This document shows positions 7,931-18,855 of a DNA stretch of 64,000 bases, piece by piece (position 1 is the first letter of the stretch; the number at the start of each line of letters is the position of its first letter). This DNA is from Acinetobacter sp. ANC 5054. Lineage in GTDB: Bacteria > Pseudomonadota > Gammaproteobacteria > Pseudomonadales > Moraxellaceae. The notes under the pieces are model-generated. The model searched no databases. It saw only the letters and a list, made by a program, of their open reading frames with translations, and was not told the DNA's origin. The position numbers and the translations under genes were made by a program. Location of the stretch: positions 1 to 64,000 of the forward strand of contig NZ_NEGG01000009.1 of assembly GCF_002135295.1 (NCBI RefSeq), written 5' to 3'.

Positions 7931-8707
7931 ATGAATTTACAAACACTTCCAAGTTTATTTATTTCCCATGGCTCACCTATGCTTGCACTCAATCCTGAGC
8001 AAGTGGGTCCTGCGCTGGAACGTTTAAGTCTCAATCTGCCTAAGCCACAAGCCATTATTGTCATGTCTGCACATTGGGAAAGTAATGTACTCGAAGTTAG
8101 TACCAGCAATCGTCCCGACACGTGGCACGACTTTCGTGGCTTCCCAGCAGAACTTTATGAAATACGCTATCCAGCACCAGGGAATCCTAAGCTTGCTGAG
8201 GAAATACTACAGTTACTTGCCGATGCGGGTCTAGCTGCGCATGCCAACAGTACGCGACCACGAGACCATGGTGTATGGATGCCGTTATTACATATGTACC
8301 CAGAAGCAGATATTCCTGTGGTGGAAATATCGCTGCCTATGACAATGAGTGCTCAAGAAATTTACAAAATTGGGCAAACCCTCGCACCTTTACGTGATCA
8401 ACAAATATTGCTCATTGGCTCAGGCAGTATCACTCACAATTTACGTGAACTGGCTTGGGATGGTCGTCATGCATCTGTCCCAGAGTGGGCCTCTAGCTTC
8501 CGCAATTACGTCGTGAGCAAACTCACCCATCAAGATTATGATGCCGTTTTAGATTGGCAAAGCATTCCACACGTACAACGTAATCACCCAACCATTGAGC
8601 ACTTTGCCCCATTATTTTTCGCAATGGGTGGAGGGTCACGTTTTTCAGTCGTACATAGTAGTTTTAGTATGGGCTCACTTGGTATGGACCTTTATCGATT
8701 TGACTAA
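7931..8707 (+). CDS. ygiD: DODA-type extradiol ring-opening dioxygenase, YgiD-like, 258 aa
   Basis: LigB-superfamily nonheme iron/zinc enzyme. The family includes E. coli YgiD and plant 4,5-DOPA dioxygenase, which open catechol rings. Landmarks: LFISHGSPMLAL near the N-terminus (metal His), VMSAHWES (second His), RPRDHGVWMPLLHMYPEAD (catalytic His) and LIGSGSITHNLREL. The length of 258 matches the family (about 260-270). The gene is isolated on the plus strand 118 bp after rlmH and separated from it by a terminator. The natural substrate in this organism is unknown. Confidence 0.92.
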   Translation: MNLQTLPSLFISHGSPMLALNPEQVGPALERLSLNLPKPQAIIVMSAHWESNVLEVSTSNRPDTWHDFRGFPAELYEIRYPAPGNPKLAEEILQLLADAGLAAHANSTRPRDHGVWMPLLHMYPEADIPVVEISLPMTMSAQEIYKIGQTLAPLRDQQILLIGSGSITHNLRELAWDGRHASVPEWASSFRNYVVSKLTHQDYDAVLDWQSIPHVQRNHPTIEHFAPLFFAMGGGSRFSVVHSSFSMGSLGMDLYRFD

Positions 8708-8860
8708 TCCAAACCACTTATAGATAAAATATATTTATAAGTTAACAAATAAATATTTATGGATACATTTTGATACTTAATCGTATGGAATGTATTCATA
8801 TTATTTTAAAATGAATAGGTTAAGATCAACACGTCATTCAAACAAAGAATTATTTGCCTA

Positions 8861-9637
8861 ATGAAACTTAAATATTTAGCGATTGCGCTCTTCCCTTTAG
8901 CCCTTGCAGCTTGTCAATCAAGTGATATTCAAAAAGCTGGAGATTTAGCTGTGAGTGTTTTACAACAACAAAATGCCGATAAAACCCTTGCTTCTTATCA
9001 ATGGAGCACAAACACAGAAAATGCGCCAAAACCTCTCGTTTTAAACTTTAATGACAACGGCACCTTAAGTATTGCCACCAGTTGTAATGGTATGTCAACT
9101 TCATGGAAAGTTGAAAACAACCTCATCAGCACGGGCAATATCATGGCAACTCAAATGGCGTGCGAAACAAATGCCATGAAACAAGAAGGTGTTGCTTCTG
9201 CCCTCTTTAGCAATCGTAAAGCACCATTTGTCCTAAACACTACGGATACGCAAAATCCAACACTCACCATCATTTCGTCTACTGGTGAAAAACTCGTCTT
9301 TACAGGAAAAATGACACCTGAAACGCTTTATAGTTCACAGGGCGAAACGATTTTCTTAGAAATCAGTCCAGAAACGAAGAAATGTACTGGCGTTGCGCCG
9401 CAAACATGCTTACAAGTGCGTGAAGTAAAATATGCAGACAATGGCGTGAAAACCCAAGTTGATAAAGACTGGACCTTATTTTACGATCAAATCGAAGGTT
9501 TTACCCATAGCGCATCGGAACGCCAAATTATTCGCGTTAAACGCTTTGAGCGTAAAAACCCAGCCGCAGATCAATCTAATTACGCCTATATCTACGATAT
9601 GGCTGTTGAGCGTGAAGCAGTCAAAGGCACGCTCTAA
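8861..9637 (+). CDS. META and DUF4377 domain lipoprotein, 258 aa
   Basis: The N-terminus MKLKYLAIALFPLALAAC is a lipoprotein signal (lipobox LAAC, mature from Cys18). Residues ~45-150 fit the META domain of HslJ-like proteins: YQWSTN, LSIATSCNGMSTSWKVENN, GNIMATQMACE. Residues ~165-250 fit DUF4377, with IFLEISPETKKCTGVAPQTCLQVRE and WTLFYDQIEGFTHSASERQIIRVK. META proteins such as HslJ are linked to heat or novobiocin response; a mechanism is not known. It is convergent with gdhA and shares its terminator. Confidence 0.88.
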   Translation: MKLKYLAIALFPLALAACQSSDIQKAGDLAVSVLQQQNADKTLASYQWSTNTENAPKPLVLNFNDNGTLSIATSCNGMSTSWKVENNLISTGNIMATQMACETNAMKQEGVASALFSNRKAPFVLNTTDTQNPTLTIISSTGEKLVFTGKMTPETLYSSQGETIFLEISPETKKCTGVAPQTCLQVREVKYADNGVKTQVDKDWTLFYDQIEGFTHSASERQIIRVKRFERKNPAADQSNYAYIYDMAVEREAVKGTL

Positions 9638-9744
9638 TATGCATTTAAATAATGAATATAGAACTGTAGATATCTATTTTTAATATGTGTTGATGAACAT
9701 TCGTCACTTATATTTCAGGTTGTTATAGCTAGATATTCAAACAT

Positions 9745-9775
9745 AAAAAAACCGAGGCGAATGCCTCGGTTTTTT
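9745..9775. terminator. Bidirectional terminator between META lipoprotein and gdhA
   Basis: ACCGAGGC, GAAT tetraloop, GCCTCGGT with an A-run before and a T-run after. It serves both convergent genes. Confidence 0.85.
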
Positions 9776-9794
9776 AGTTCAACCTAAGTAGAAC

Positions 9795-11471
<1,677 letters not shown>

Positions 11472-12266
11472 ATGACTTCTGAAATTTCACTCATCCAACA
11501 AATTGATGCCTTATTGCCACAAACTCAGTGCGGCTTATGCGGTCACCGTGATGGATGTCTGCCCTATGCCAAAGCTATCAGTGAAGGTGAAGAAGCCAAC
11601 AAATGTGTTCCTGGTGGTCAACCAGTAGCCGATGCCCTTGCTGCTTTGTTACAGCGCGAATATCTAGTTGCTGAGGAAAGTGTGTGGCCAGTCCAAGTGG
11701 ATGGTCGACCACAACGCGTTAAAGCGGTCATTCGTGAAGATGAATGTATCGGTTGCACCAAATGCATTAGTGCATGCCCTGTCGATGCGATTATTGGATC
11801 TGGCAAACTCATGCATAGTATTTTAGCGGATTTGTGTACGGGCTGTGAGCTGTGTATCCCTCCTTGCCCAGTCGACTGTATTGACCTTGTTGAAGACGTT
11901 CAATCTGTACCTGTGGAAAGCGCACGCATAGTGGAACAAAATGACTTGCGTCGTCGATATTATGCCCATATACAACGTGAAGAAAAACGTCGAATTAACC
12001 GTAAAGGCCCAGTCGTACGTGCCGAAATTGACACCGATCTTTTTGCACGTTTTTCGTTACAAACCAATGCAGTACCAAATATAGAAATCACCGAAAAACC
12101 AAGTACACCAACAACAAATTTAGACGCAAAAACTACGATTGAACTTGCAAAAATTCGTACACAAATTAAGAAATTAGAAAAACAATTGAGTGTGCGTGAA
12201 GATGCCAAAAAACGTGATTTATTAAACACGCTCACTGCTCAATTAGCACAGTTACAGGGAGCTTAA
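11472..12266 (+). CDS. rnfB: Orphan RnfB-like ferredoxin, 264 aa
   Basis: Iron-sulfur protein related to subunit B of the Rnf/Rsx electron-transport complex. A four-Cys cluster ([17 protein letters not shown] ... NKC) lies at residues ~18-46, followed by two [4Fe-4S] motifs, [13 protein letters not shown] and [13 protein letters not shown] (~95-140). The C-terminal ~100 residues are charged and end in a predicted coiled coil ([17 protein letters not shown]). Unlike E. coli RsxB it lacks the N-terminal membrane helix, and no rnfA, C, D, G or E is present here, so it is probably a soluble electron carrier. It is followed 2 bp later by nth, an [Fe-S] DNA glycosylase, which suggests a functional link. 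Confidence 0.9.
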   Translation: MTSEISLIQQIDALLPQTQCGLCGHRDGCLPYAKAISEGEEANKCVPGGQPVADALAALLQREYLVAEESVWPVQVDGRPQRVKAVIREDECIGCTKCISACPVDAIIGSGKLMHSILADLCTGCELCIPPCPVDCIDLVEDVQSVPVESARIVEQNDLRRRYYAHIQREEKRRINRKGPVVRAEIDTDLFARFSLQTNAVPNIEITEKPSTPTTNLDAKTTIELAKIRTQIKKLEKQLSVREDAKKRDLLNTLTAQLAQLQGA

Positions 12267-12268
12267 TC

Positions 12269-12958
12269 GTGACTGTAAAAAATATGACCAAAAAGCAAAT
12301 TCAAACCTTTTTTGAACGCTTAAGAGAACAACGTCCCAACCCTAAAACTGAACTAAATTACAGCAGTCCATTTGAGCTATTGGTTGCCGTGACACTTTCT
12401 GCTCAGGCTACAGATGTTAGTGTCAATAAAGCCACAGATAAGCTCTTTCCAGTGGCAAATACCCCAGAAACCATTTATGCCTTAGGTGTCGATGGTTTAA
12501 AGAAATATATTAAAACCATTGGTTTATATAATTCTAAAGCCGAGAACGTCATCAAAGCCTGTAAAATGCTCATAGAGAAGCACAACAGCGTCGTTCCGAA
12601 CAATCGTACAGATTTAGAGGCATTACCTGGTGTCGGGCGTAAAACTGCCAATGTGGTGCTCAATACAGCCTTTGGTCAACCCACGATGGCTGTGGATACC
12701 CATATATTCCGTTTAGGTAATCGTACAGGATTAGCTGTCGGCAAAAATGTCTTGGAAGTTGAACATCGACTCGTCAAAGTCATCCCCAAAGAGTTTATTG
12801 TTGATTCACATCATTGGTTGATTCTGCATGGGCGCTATACCTGTATTGCCCGCAAACCGAAATGTGGTGAATGTATTGTTTCAGATGTCTGCAACTGGCC
12901 AGACCGTTTTGAATTTGGCGCTGCACGCCCAATTAAAGTGACCAATATAGACGCTTAG
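12269..12958 (+). CDS. nth: Endonuclease III, 229 aa
   Basis: Bifunctional DNA glycosylase/AP lyase that removes oxidised pyrimidines. Helix-hairpin-helix LPGVGRKTANVVLN carries the catalytic Lys, the following TMAVDTHIFRLGNRTG the catalytic Asp, and CIARKPKCGECIVSDVC ligates [4Fe-4S]. Start choice: GTG at 12269 has GGGAG 7 nt upstream, inside the end of rnfB. ATG at 12284 aligns with the E. coli start but lacks a ribosome site. I keep the GTG; five residues are uncertain. It is coupled to rnfB. A terminator stem overlaps the stop codon. Confidence 0.95.
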   Translation: MTVKNMTKKQIQTFFERLREQRPNPKTELNYSSPFELLVAVTLSAQATDVSVNKATDKLFPVANTPETIYALGVDGLKKYIKTIGLYNSKAENVIKACKMLIEKHNSVVPNNRTDLEALPGVGRKTANVVLNTAFGQPTMAVDTHIFRLGNRTGLAVGKNVLEVEHRLVKVIPKEFIVDSHHWLILHGRYTCIARKPKCGECIVSDVCNWPDRFEFGAARPIKVTNIDA

Positions 12959-12978
12959 TCACGTCTATATCGTTTTTT
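12945..12978 (+). terminator. Terminator overlapping the nth stop codon
   Basis: Perfect 9-bp stem ATATAGACG / CGTCTATAT, whose loop contains the TAG stop, then CG and six T. The hairpin therefore includes the last codons of nth. Confidence 0.75.
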
Positions 12979-13009
12979 GGAAGCTGAAATAGTTGTTGAA
13001 ATTTATTAT

Positions 13010-13225
13010 TTAATCTGCTGAATCTTGCTTATCTTGTATTTTTTGACGCTGCTTTTGCTCTAATTCTTGCTTTAATTTCGGATGTAACTGATATTCTTTT
13101 TTCGTTGTTCGACCTTGCTGAGCTTCTTCAACTTGTACCTTACGCAGCATTTTAAAGCTCACAAATAACAAGCCTAATAACACCGCAATTGCGACGATCA
13201 CCATTAAAACCAACACAACTTTCAT
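13010..13225 (-). CDS. Small single-pass membrane protein, 71 aa
   Basis: Unrecognised. One N-terminal membrane helix (VVLVLMVIVAIAVLLGLLFV, about residues 3-22) followed by a highly charged Gln/Lys-rich cytoplasmic tail (KLKQELEQKQRQKIQDKQD). It lies downstream of adk on the same strand, but the adk terminator separates them. The organisation (helix plus charged tail) is like many small DUF membrane proteins. No function is proposed. Confidence 0.65.
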   Translation of the reverse strand: MKVVLVLMVIVAIAVLLGLLFVSFKMLRKVQVEEAQQGRTTKKEYQLHPKLKQELEQKQRQKIQDKQDSAD

Positions 13226-13251
13226 GATCAGATCGTCCTACATATACACAT

Positions 13252-13286
13252 TAAAAAAGGAGTCCCACTATGCAGTAGGACTCCTT
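13252..13286 (-). terminator. Terminator of adk
   Basis: Long stem AAGGAGTCC / GGACTCCTT with inner ACT/AGT pairing. On the minus strand it is followed by six T. Confidence 0.85.
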
Positions 13287-13310
13287 AATTGTCAAAAATT
13301 CAAAAATGAA

Positions 13311-13982
<672 letters not shown>

Positions 13983-14045
13983 TCATTTAAACAATTTGTA
14001 TGACGCCACGACCACAATCCTTGGACTGTGTCCCCCGGCATCTCA

Positions 14046-15362
14046 TTATAAGAAAGCCACAAACAAATGTATTGTACCTGCGATAAAACCAGTTACCCCA
14101 CCCAAGACAATCAAAATCCATTCGTCTTCCTGAAATGCAGGACGTAATAGATTTTGGAATTCTTTCGGCGTGAGCTCACGAATCCGGTCTCTAAACATTT
14201 GAAAGATTTTCTGTGCACGGCTCGCATTAAACGCAGGGTCGCATACAGGCACCATCGTAATTTCAATTGAGCGATCGATCAAGTCTGTCTTGAGTTTTGC
14301 ATACTCTTTTGGACCTAAAGATAACTGTAATGACGTACGAACCAGTGGAGATTCCATAATTTCATTAATATGACGTTTCACGATGCGGCGAGTCTTATCT
14401 TTTTTCCCGCCATACATCATTTCAGTCATAATTGATTTTAACGTAATTAGGTCTTCTGTGACTACACTTGCGAATACATCTGACACTTCTTCTTGGCGTT
14501 TCATGAATGCGCCTTGGACATTATAAGTCCCAATGCGTGGAATCACAGGTTTAACCCAAGGAAATTTACGATCCTTTGTTAATTCAAACAATTGCAGGTA
14601 TTTTACAGGATGCGCTTCAATTGGATTAAAGACCATCCAGATCGCAATCCAGTTGGTCAAAAAGCCCCAGATTGCTGCCCAAAATGGGACGGTCCAATGC
14701 CATGGCACAACAAACCAAACGATCATTTGGAAAATACCAAAGAACATCCCGATTAAGGCACTTATATGCCAAATAAAATTAATTTCTTTTTGACCGACTT
14801 TCAGGAACATACGAACCATTAAACGTCGATCTGCTTCCATTTGGCTCACCACCATTTCACGCATATCGACAAGTGACTCGACGTTCATGGTCAGTTCGGT
14901 CACAAGTTCTCTTAATGTACCTGGTAGTTGTTTCTGTGCTTGAGCATAAATACGACGTTTAATGGAATATGGTAGATTTTCCCAAAGTACAGCATTGCGA
15001 TCTAACATGACCTCGTCAATGAGATGCTCAAGTTCAAATCCAACTTGTTCACCAATGATCCGCGCCATATCTTCTGGGTCCATCGCATCTAAAAACTCTC
15101 GAAGCGAACCCAACTTAGACAATGTGTTATCGGTAATAATACCCGAAATGCGCCCAGCTTTTCTTGGCACAATCCCCTGCCAACCCACAGGTATTGGTCC
15201 CAAATGGAATCCCCAAAAGGTAATTGGGTAAAACACCATTTTCAGAGCCATCCAAACGTGTGCCCAGGTAACGAATGCGGTAACAGGGATAATACTTAGC
15301 ACCGCCCAAAAATCGGGTCGTCGCAAAAAGGCTTGCCACAATTCGTTCACGTACTCAAGCAT
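14046..15362 (-). CDS. DUF445-type membrane protein, 438 aa
   Basis: Two N-terminal hydrophobic segments (FWAVLSIIPVTAFVTWAHVWMALKM and a following one), a long helical part (residues ~70-190, DPEDMARIIGEQVGFELEHLIDEV and LPGTLRELVTELTMNVESL), two central membrane helices (ISALIGMFFGIFQMIVWFVV, FWAAIWGFLTNWIAIWMVF), a second soluble helical part and a C-terminal helix (WILIVLGGVTGFIAGTIHLFV). The duplicated G-x-x-TNWIA / NxxxxP motifs are typical of DUF445 / YheB-like proteins. The function is unknown. GGAAG lies 6 nt before the ATG. It precedes adk on the same strand. Confidence 0.8.
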   Translation of the reverse strand: MLEYVNELWQAFLRRPDFWAVLSIIPVTAFVTWAHVWMALKMVFYPITFWGFHLGPIPVGWQGIVPRKAGRISGIITDNTLSKLGSLREFLDAMDPEDMARIIGEQVGFELEHLIDEVMLDRNAVLWENLPYSIKRRIYAQAQKQLPGTLRELVTELTMNVESLVDMREMVVSQMEADRRLMVRMFLKVGQKEINFIWHISALIGMFFGIFQMIVWFVVPWHWTVPFWAAIWGFLTNWIAIWMVFNPIEAHPVKYLQLFELTKDRKFPWVKPVIPRIGTYNVQGAFMKRQEEVSDVFASVVTEDLITLKSIMTEMMYGGKKDKTRRIVKRHINEIMESPLVRTSLQLSLGPKEYAKLKTDLIDRSIEITMVPVCDPAFNASRAQKIFQMFRDRIRELTPKEFQNLLRPAFQEDEWILIVLGGVTGFIAGTIHLFVAFL

Positions 15363-15426
15363 GCATAACTTCCATATTTAATTTTATTCAGTGAGTGCGG
15401 TTATAAAATAAAGTTGAATATTTTCA

Positions 15427-15954
15427 CTACAAACCGAAACTTAGAGTATATGAAATTTGTAGTCTCGGTTCAGTTTCAGCAATCACATTACCTGATTTAT
15501 CTTCTAATTTTTCACCTGCACCCATGCCAACACTAAACGTACTAATACGCTCAGAACTCAACATCACATAAGCAAGATCGATACCACCACCTAAGCGTAC
15601 TTCATCTTCACCATCGACTTTTTTAGAATCGATATGACCTGCATAAGCCCCGATATAATAACCATTTTTATCCTTACCCGTGAAATGAACTGGGTAACGA
15701 AAGCCGACCTGGCCAGCCGGTGATTTATCATCGTTTAGAAAAACACCAGCCTTGGCATAGGCTATACCGTAGGGATTGGCCCATTCACCATTCACGTGAA
15801 TGATTTTTTGGGTAAATCCTGCGCCGACATTCCAAGGTTGATAACCCTCACCCGTTAATTTTGCCTCAGGTAAAAATGAATTGTCATTGGCATGTGTGAT
15901 GCTTCCAAGCATCATTAACGCAAGCAATGGATAAAATTTATTCATTGTTTTCAC
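15427..15954 (-). CDS. Exported beta-barrel-like protein, 175 aa
   Basis: Signal peptide MNKFYPLLALMMLGSITHAN (cleavage near THA-N). The mature part has alternating polar and aromatic strands (GYQPWNVGAGFTQKIIH, AGQVGFRYPVHF, NGYYIGAYAGHI, EVRLGGGIDLAYVML, ISTFSVGMGAGEK) and ends EPRLQISYTLSFGL, which looks like a small outer-membrane barrel of about eight strands. No specific family was recognised. Start: GTG at 15954 has AAGGA 5 nt upstream; ATG at 15945 would remove three residues and leaves an overlong spacing. It is on the same strand as the DUF445 gene, 64 bp upstream. Confidence 0.7.
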   Translation of the reverse strand: MKTMNKFYPLLALMMLGSITHANDNSFLPEAKLTGEGYQPWNVGAGFTQKIIHVNGEWANPYGIAYAKAGVFLNDDKSPAGQVGFRYPVHFTGKDKNGYYIGAYAGHIDSKKVDGEDEVRLGGGIDLAYVMLSSERISTFSVGMGAGEKLEDKSGNVIAETEPRLQISYTLSFGL

Positions 15955-16178
15955 TAACTTCCTTAATATTATTTTTGGATTATTCCTTTTTTATGACTAC
16001 TGACTTTATCAGAATAATATGAACTGTTATACACAAGCCCCCATATTTTTAATGTCTATAAAGTCAAAGTTTGAACGACTTTCATGCTTGTACTGTTTTT
16101 CTTTATCAAAAAAATGCCAGTTGCGCTAGAATATGTCCCTTCGGTTATTTCAGTTCTTTGTCCTTAAGTCGATCGCGT

Positions 16179-18239
16179 ATGAAGCAGCACTTTCCTTTAA
16201 AAAATGTCCAGCAAGAAAAGCGGATTTATCGTAATCGTGTAGTGATTTCGATCGGGATCGTTTCTGTCTTTATGCTGTTGCTCATTGCACGTTATGCATA
16301 TTTGCAAATCAATAGCTACCAAACCTTTTCCACTGCCGCAGATCAAAACCGAATCCGCTTGCAACCACTTGCACCATCACGCGGTTACATCTATGACCGT
16401 AATGGTGTTTTGCTCGCAGATAACTACCCTGTGTTCTCTGCCACCATGAGCCGTGCAGATGTGGAAGATATAGACGATACGGTTCACCGATTAACCCCTT
16501 TACTTGAACTGACTGACGAAGATATTCAACGTTTTAAATCACGCATTAAAACGTCGAAAAAGACTGAACGTGTTTCGATTAAATTAAATTTGAATGAAAA
16601 CGACATTGCACGTTTTAGTGAAGTGAAATATCAGTTCCCAGGCGTAAATATTGAAACGCAAATGACACGCTATTACCCACATGGAGAACTGTTTGCTCAT
16701 GTGATTGGTTATGTCGGACGTATTAATGACAAAGAACTGAAATCGATCGATAAAGACTTGTATGCGGGTTCTAACCTGATAGGTAAAATTGGGGTTGAAA
16801 AATCCTACGAAGAATTATTGCATGGCATGCCCGGTAATGAATCTGTTGAAGCCGACGCCTTTGGTAATGTCCTGCGTCATTTAGGTCGAAAAGATCCTGT
16901 TCGTGGTAACGACCTTTATTTATCTTTAGATTATGGTTTACAAACCGTTGCTTCAGAGCAATTGGCAGGTCGTCGTGGTGCAATCGTTGCTATGGATCCA
17001 CGTACAGGTGAAATTTTGGCTTTGGTTTCTAGCCCGAGCTTTAACCCAAATCTATTCGTAACTGGGATTAGTAGCAAAGACTATTCAGGTTTGCGAGATA
17101 GCCTCGATCAACCCCTTTATAACCGTGCTGTACAAGGGGCTTATCCTCCCGGCTCAACCATTAAACCAATGTTTGGTTTAGGTGGAATACACTATGGTTT
17201 GGTGGATTGGAGTACAGCAATTTCAGATCCAGGCTACTTTACTTTACCGGGTGATAGTCACCGTTTCCGTGACCATAAAAAAACTGGACATGGCGCTGTA
17301 AACTTACATAAAGCGCAAGTCGTATCTTGTGATACCTATTTTTATGTACTGTCTTATCGTATGGGTATCGAGAAGATGAATTCATGGATGCGTCAGTTTG
17401 GCTTCGGAGAAAAAACCGGTGTCGATTTACCGAGTGAAAGTACTGGGCTTTATCCAAACCCCGAATGGAAACTCCGTACACGTAAATCTAACTGGCTCAA
17501 AGGTGAAACCATTTCTGTCAGCATTGGACAAGGTGCATTTACTGCCACGCCATTACAACTGGCCATGGCAACTGCAATTACCGCCAACCAAGGCTCCCAT
17601 GTGACACCTCACGTATTACGCGAGAGTAAAGGCGTGAAAGTACATACAGTACATAATGCCCCGAATGGGCGAATTCAATTTAACGGAAAACCTGAAGATT
17701 GGATTAAGATGCGTGATGCCATGATTGACGTGGTACAAACAGGTACAGGTCGTGGTATTCGTACACCGATGTATCAAATTGCAGGTAAAACAGGTACAGC
17801 ACAGGTGAAAAGTATTGCGCAAGGTAAACGCTATAACGAATCCCTACTGACTGAGCGACAACTGGATCATGGCCTTTTTGTCGGTTTTGCACCTGCTGAA
17901 AAACCTGAAATTGCGATTGCTGTGGTTTGGGAAAATGGTCGACATGGTGGTTCTGCTGCGCAAATTGCTAAACCAATTTTTGATTATTGGTTACTTACGC
18001 GTAAAAAGAATCCAATCCGTCCTGAGGGTCACCAAATTAGTGGTGGTTTAATGACGGCAGGTATTAAACCAGGTGAATTACCAAGTGGTTCAAATATTTT
18101 GGCTGCTGATCCAAATGCAAATCCAAATCAGCCAAATGCGAATGCAGCCCAACCTCATACATCAACCAATACAACACAAAATCCTGCTACGCATGCCACT
18201 CGTGCAGCAAGTTCTGCAACCACTTCCGATGGAGAATAA
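16179..18239 (+). CDS. mrdA: Penicillin-binding protein 2, 686 aa
   Basis: Class B PBP, the transpeptidase of the rod elongation complex. An N-terminal cytoplasmic tail and membrane anchor (VVISIGIVSVFMLLLIARYAYL), the dimerisation domain (SRGYIYDRNGVLLADNYPVF), and the transpeptidase domain with Ser326 in PGSTIKP, SCD at 383-385 and KTGTAQ at 537-542. The last ~60 residues form an Asn/Pro/Gln/Ala/Thr-rich tail beyond the catalytic domain. An in-frame ATG at 16071 would add 36 residues unlike the family, so 16179 is used. It is followed by rsmD rather than rodA. Confidence 0.95.
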   Translation: MKQHFPLKNVQQEKRIYRNRVVISIGIVSVFMLLLIARYAYLQINSYQTFSTAADQNRIRLQPLAPSRGYIYDRNGVLLADNYPVFSATMSRADVEDIDDTVHRLTPLLELTDEDIQRFKSRIKTSKKTERVSIKLNLNENDIARFSEVKYQFPGVNIETQMTRYYPHGELFAHVIGYVGRINDKELKSIDKDLYAGSNLIGKIGVEKSYEELLHGMPGNESVEADAFGNVLRHLGRKDPVRGNDLYLSLDYGLQTVASEQLAGRRGAIVAMDPRTGEILALVSSPSFNPNLFVTGISSKDYSGLRDSLDQPLYNRAVQGAYPPGSTIKPMFGLGGIHYGLVDWSTAISDPGYFTLPGDSHRFRDHKKTGHGAVNLHKAQVVSCDTYFYVLSYRMGIEKMNSWMRQFGFGEKTGVDLPSESTGLYPNPEWKLRTRKSNWLKGETISVSIGQGAFTATPLQLAMATAITANQGSHVTPHVLRESKGVKVHTVHNAPNGRIQFNGKPEDWIKMRDAMIDVVQTGTGRGIRTPMYQIAGKTGTAQVKSIAQGKRYNESLLTERQLDHGLFVGFAPAEKPEIAIAVVWENGRHGGSAAQIAKPIFDYWLLTRKKNPIRPEGHQISGGLMTAGIKPGELPSGSNILAADPNANPNQPNANAAQPHTSTNTTQNPATHATRAASSATTSDGE

Positions 18240-18242
18240 TCT

Positions 18243-18797
18243 GTGAAAAACCAATTAAGAATCATCGGTGGTGAATGGAAGCGTCGTCAACTGCCTTTTG
18301 CCAGTATTGAAGGCTTACGCCCTACACCAGACCGGGTACGTGAAACCTTGTTTAACTGGCTCATGTGGGATGTACAAAATGCCAAAGTCCTTGACCTATG
18401 TACGGGTTCAGGAGCATTGGCATTTGAGGCTTTATCTCGTGGAGCTGCACAAGCTGTATTGATTGAACCTGATCGCACCCAAGCAAAATTTCTAACAGAC
18501 AATCTTGAACTTTTACGTATCAGCAAACAGCAAGTTCAATTAAAAAATATGACTGCGCAACAAGCTTTACCAAGTTTAAAAGATGAGTTTGATTTGGTCT
18601 TTTTAGATCCGCCCTATAGCCTCGACTTGTGGCAAGAATTAGCTGCCTTAGCAGATCCTTTGATAGCTGAAAATGGCTTTATTTATGTCGAGGCAGATCG
18701 AGACTTAGCACAGCTAAAGCTTCCAACAACATGGAAACAAATTAAACAAACCAAAGCAGGTACTGTGCGTGCTGGGCTATATCAAAAAACGATTTAG
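18243..18797 (+). CDS. rsmD: 16S rRNA (guanine966-N2)-methyltransferase RsmD, 184 aa
   Basis: SAM-dependent methyltransferase acting on G966 of the 30S subunit. Motif I is VLDLCTGSGALAFEALSRGA, the adenine-nucleobase acid lies in VLIEPDRTQ, and the catalytic motif is VFLDPPYSL. The N-terminal LRIIGGEWKRRQLPF and GLRPTPDRVRETLFNWL are family hallmarks. GTG start with GGAG 8 nt upstream, 3 nt after the mrdA stop, so the two are co-transcribed. The length is close to the family's usual ~190. Confidence 0.95.
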   Translation: MKNQLRIIGGEWKRRQLPFASIEGLRPTPDRVRETLFNWLMWDVQNAKVLDLCTGSGALAFEALSRGAAQAVLIEPDRTQAKFLTDNLELLRISKQQVQLKNMTAQQALPSLKDEFDLVFLDPPYSLDLWQELAALADPLIAENGFIYVEADRDLAQLKLPTTWKQIKQTKAGTVRAGLYQKTI

Positions 18798-18822
18798 TCA
18801 TTTGATTGCATAAACCACGTAC

Positions 18823-18855
18823 AAAAAAGGACGCGATTGCGTCCTTTTATTTTTT
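18823..18855. terminator. Bidirectional terminator, rsmD / lipoprotein
   Basis: AAAAGGACGC, GATT, GCGTCCTTTT followed by more T. Symmetric A/T-runs serve both convergent genes. The end overlaps the last codon of the minus-strand gene. Confidence 0.8.

Noticed and set aside
8716-8742. ACTTATA / TATAAGT inverted repeat after the ygiD-like gene
   Set aside because: Too AT-rich and no T-run, so chance is likely.
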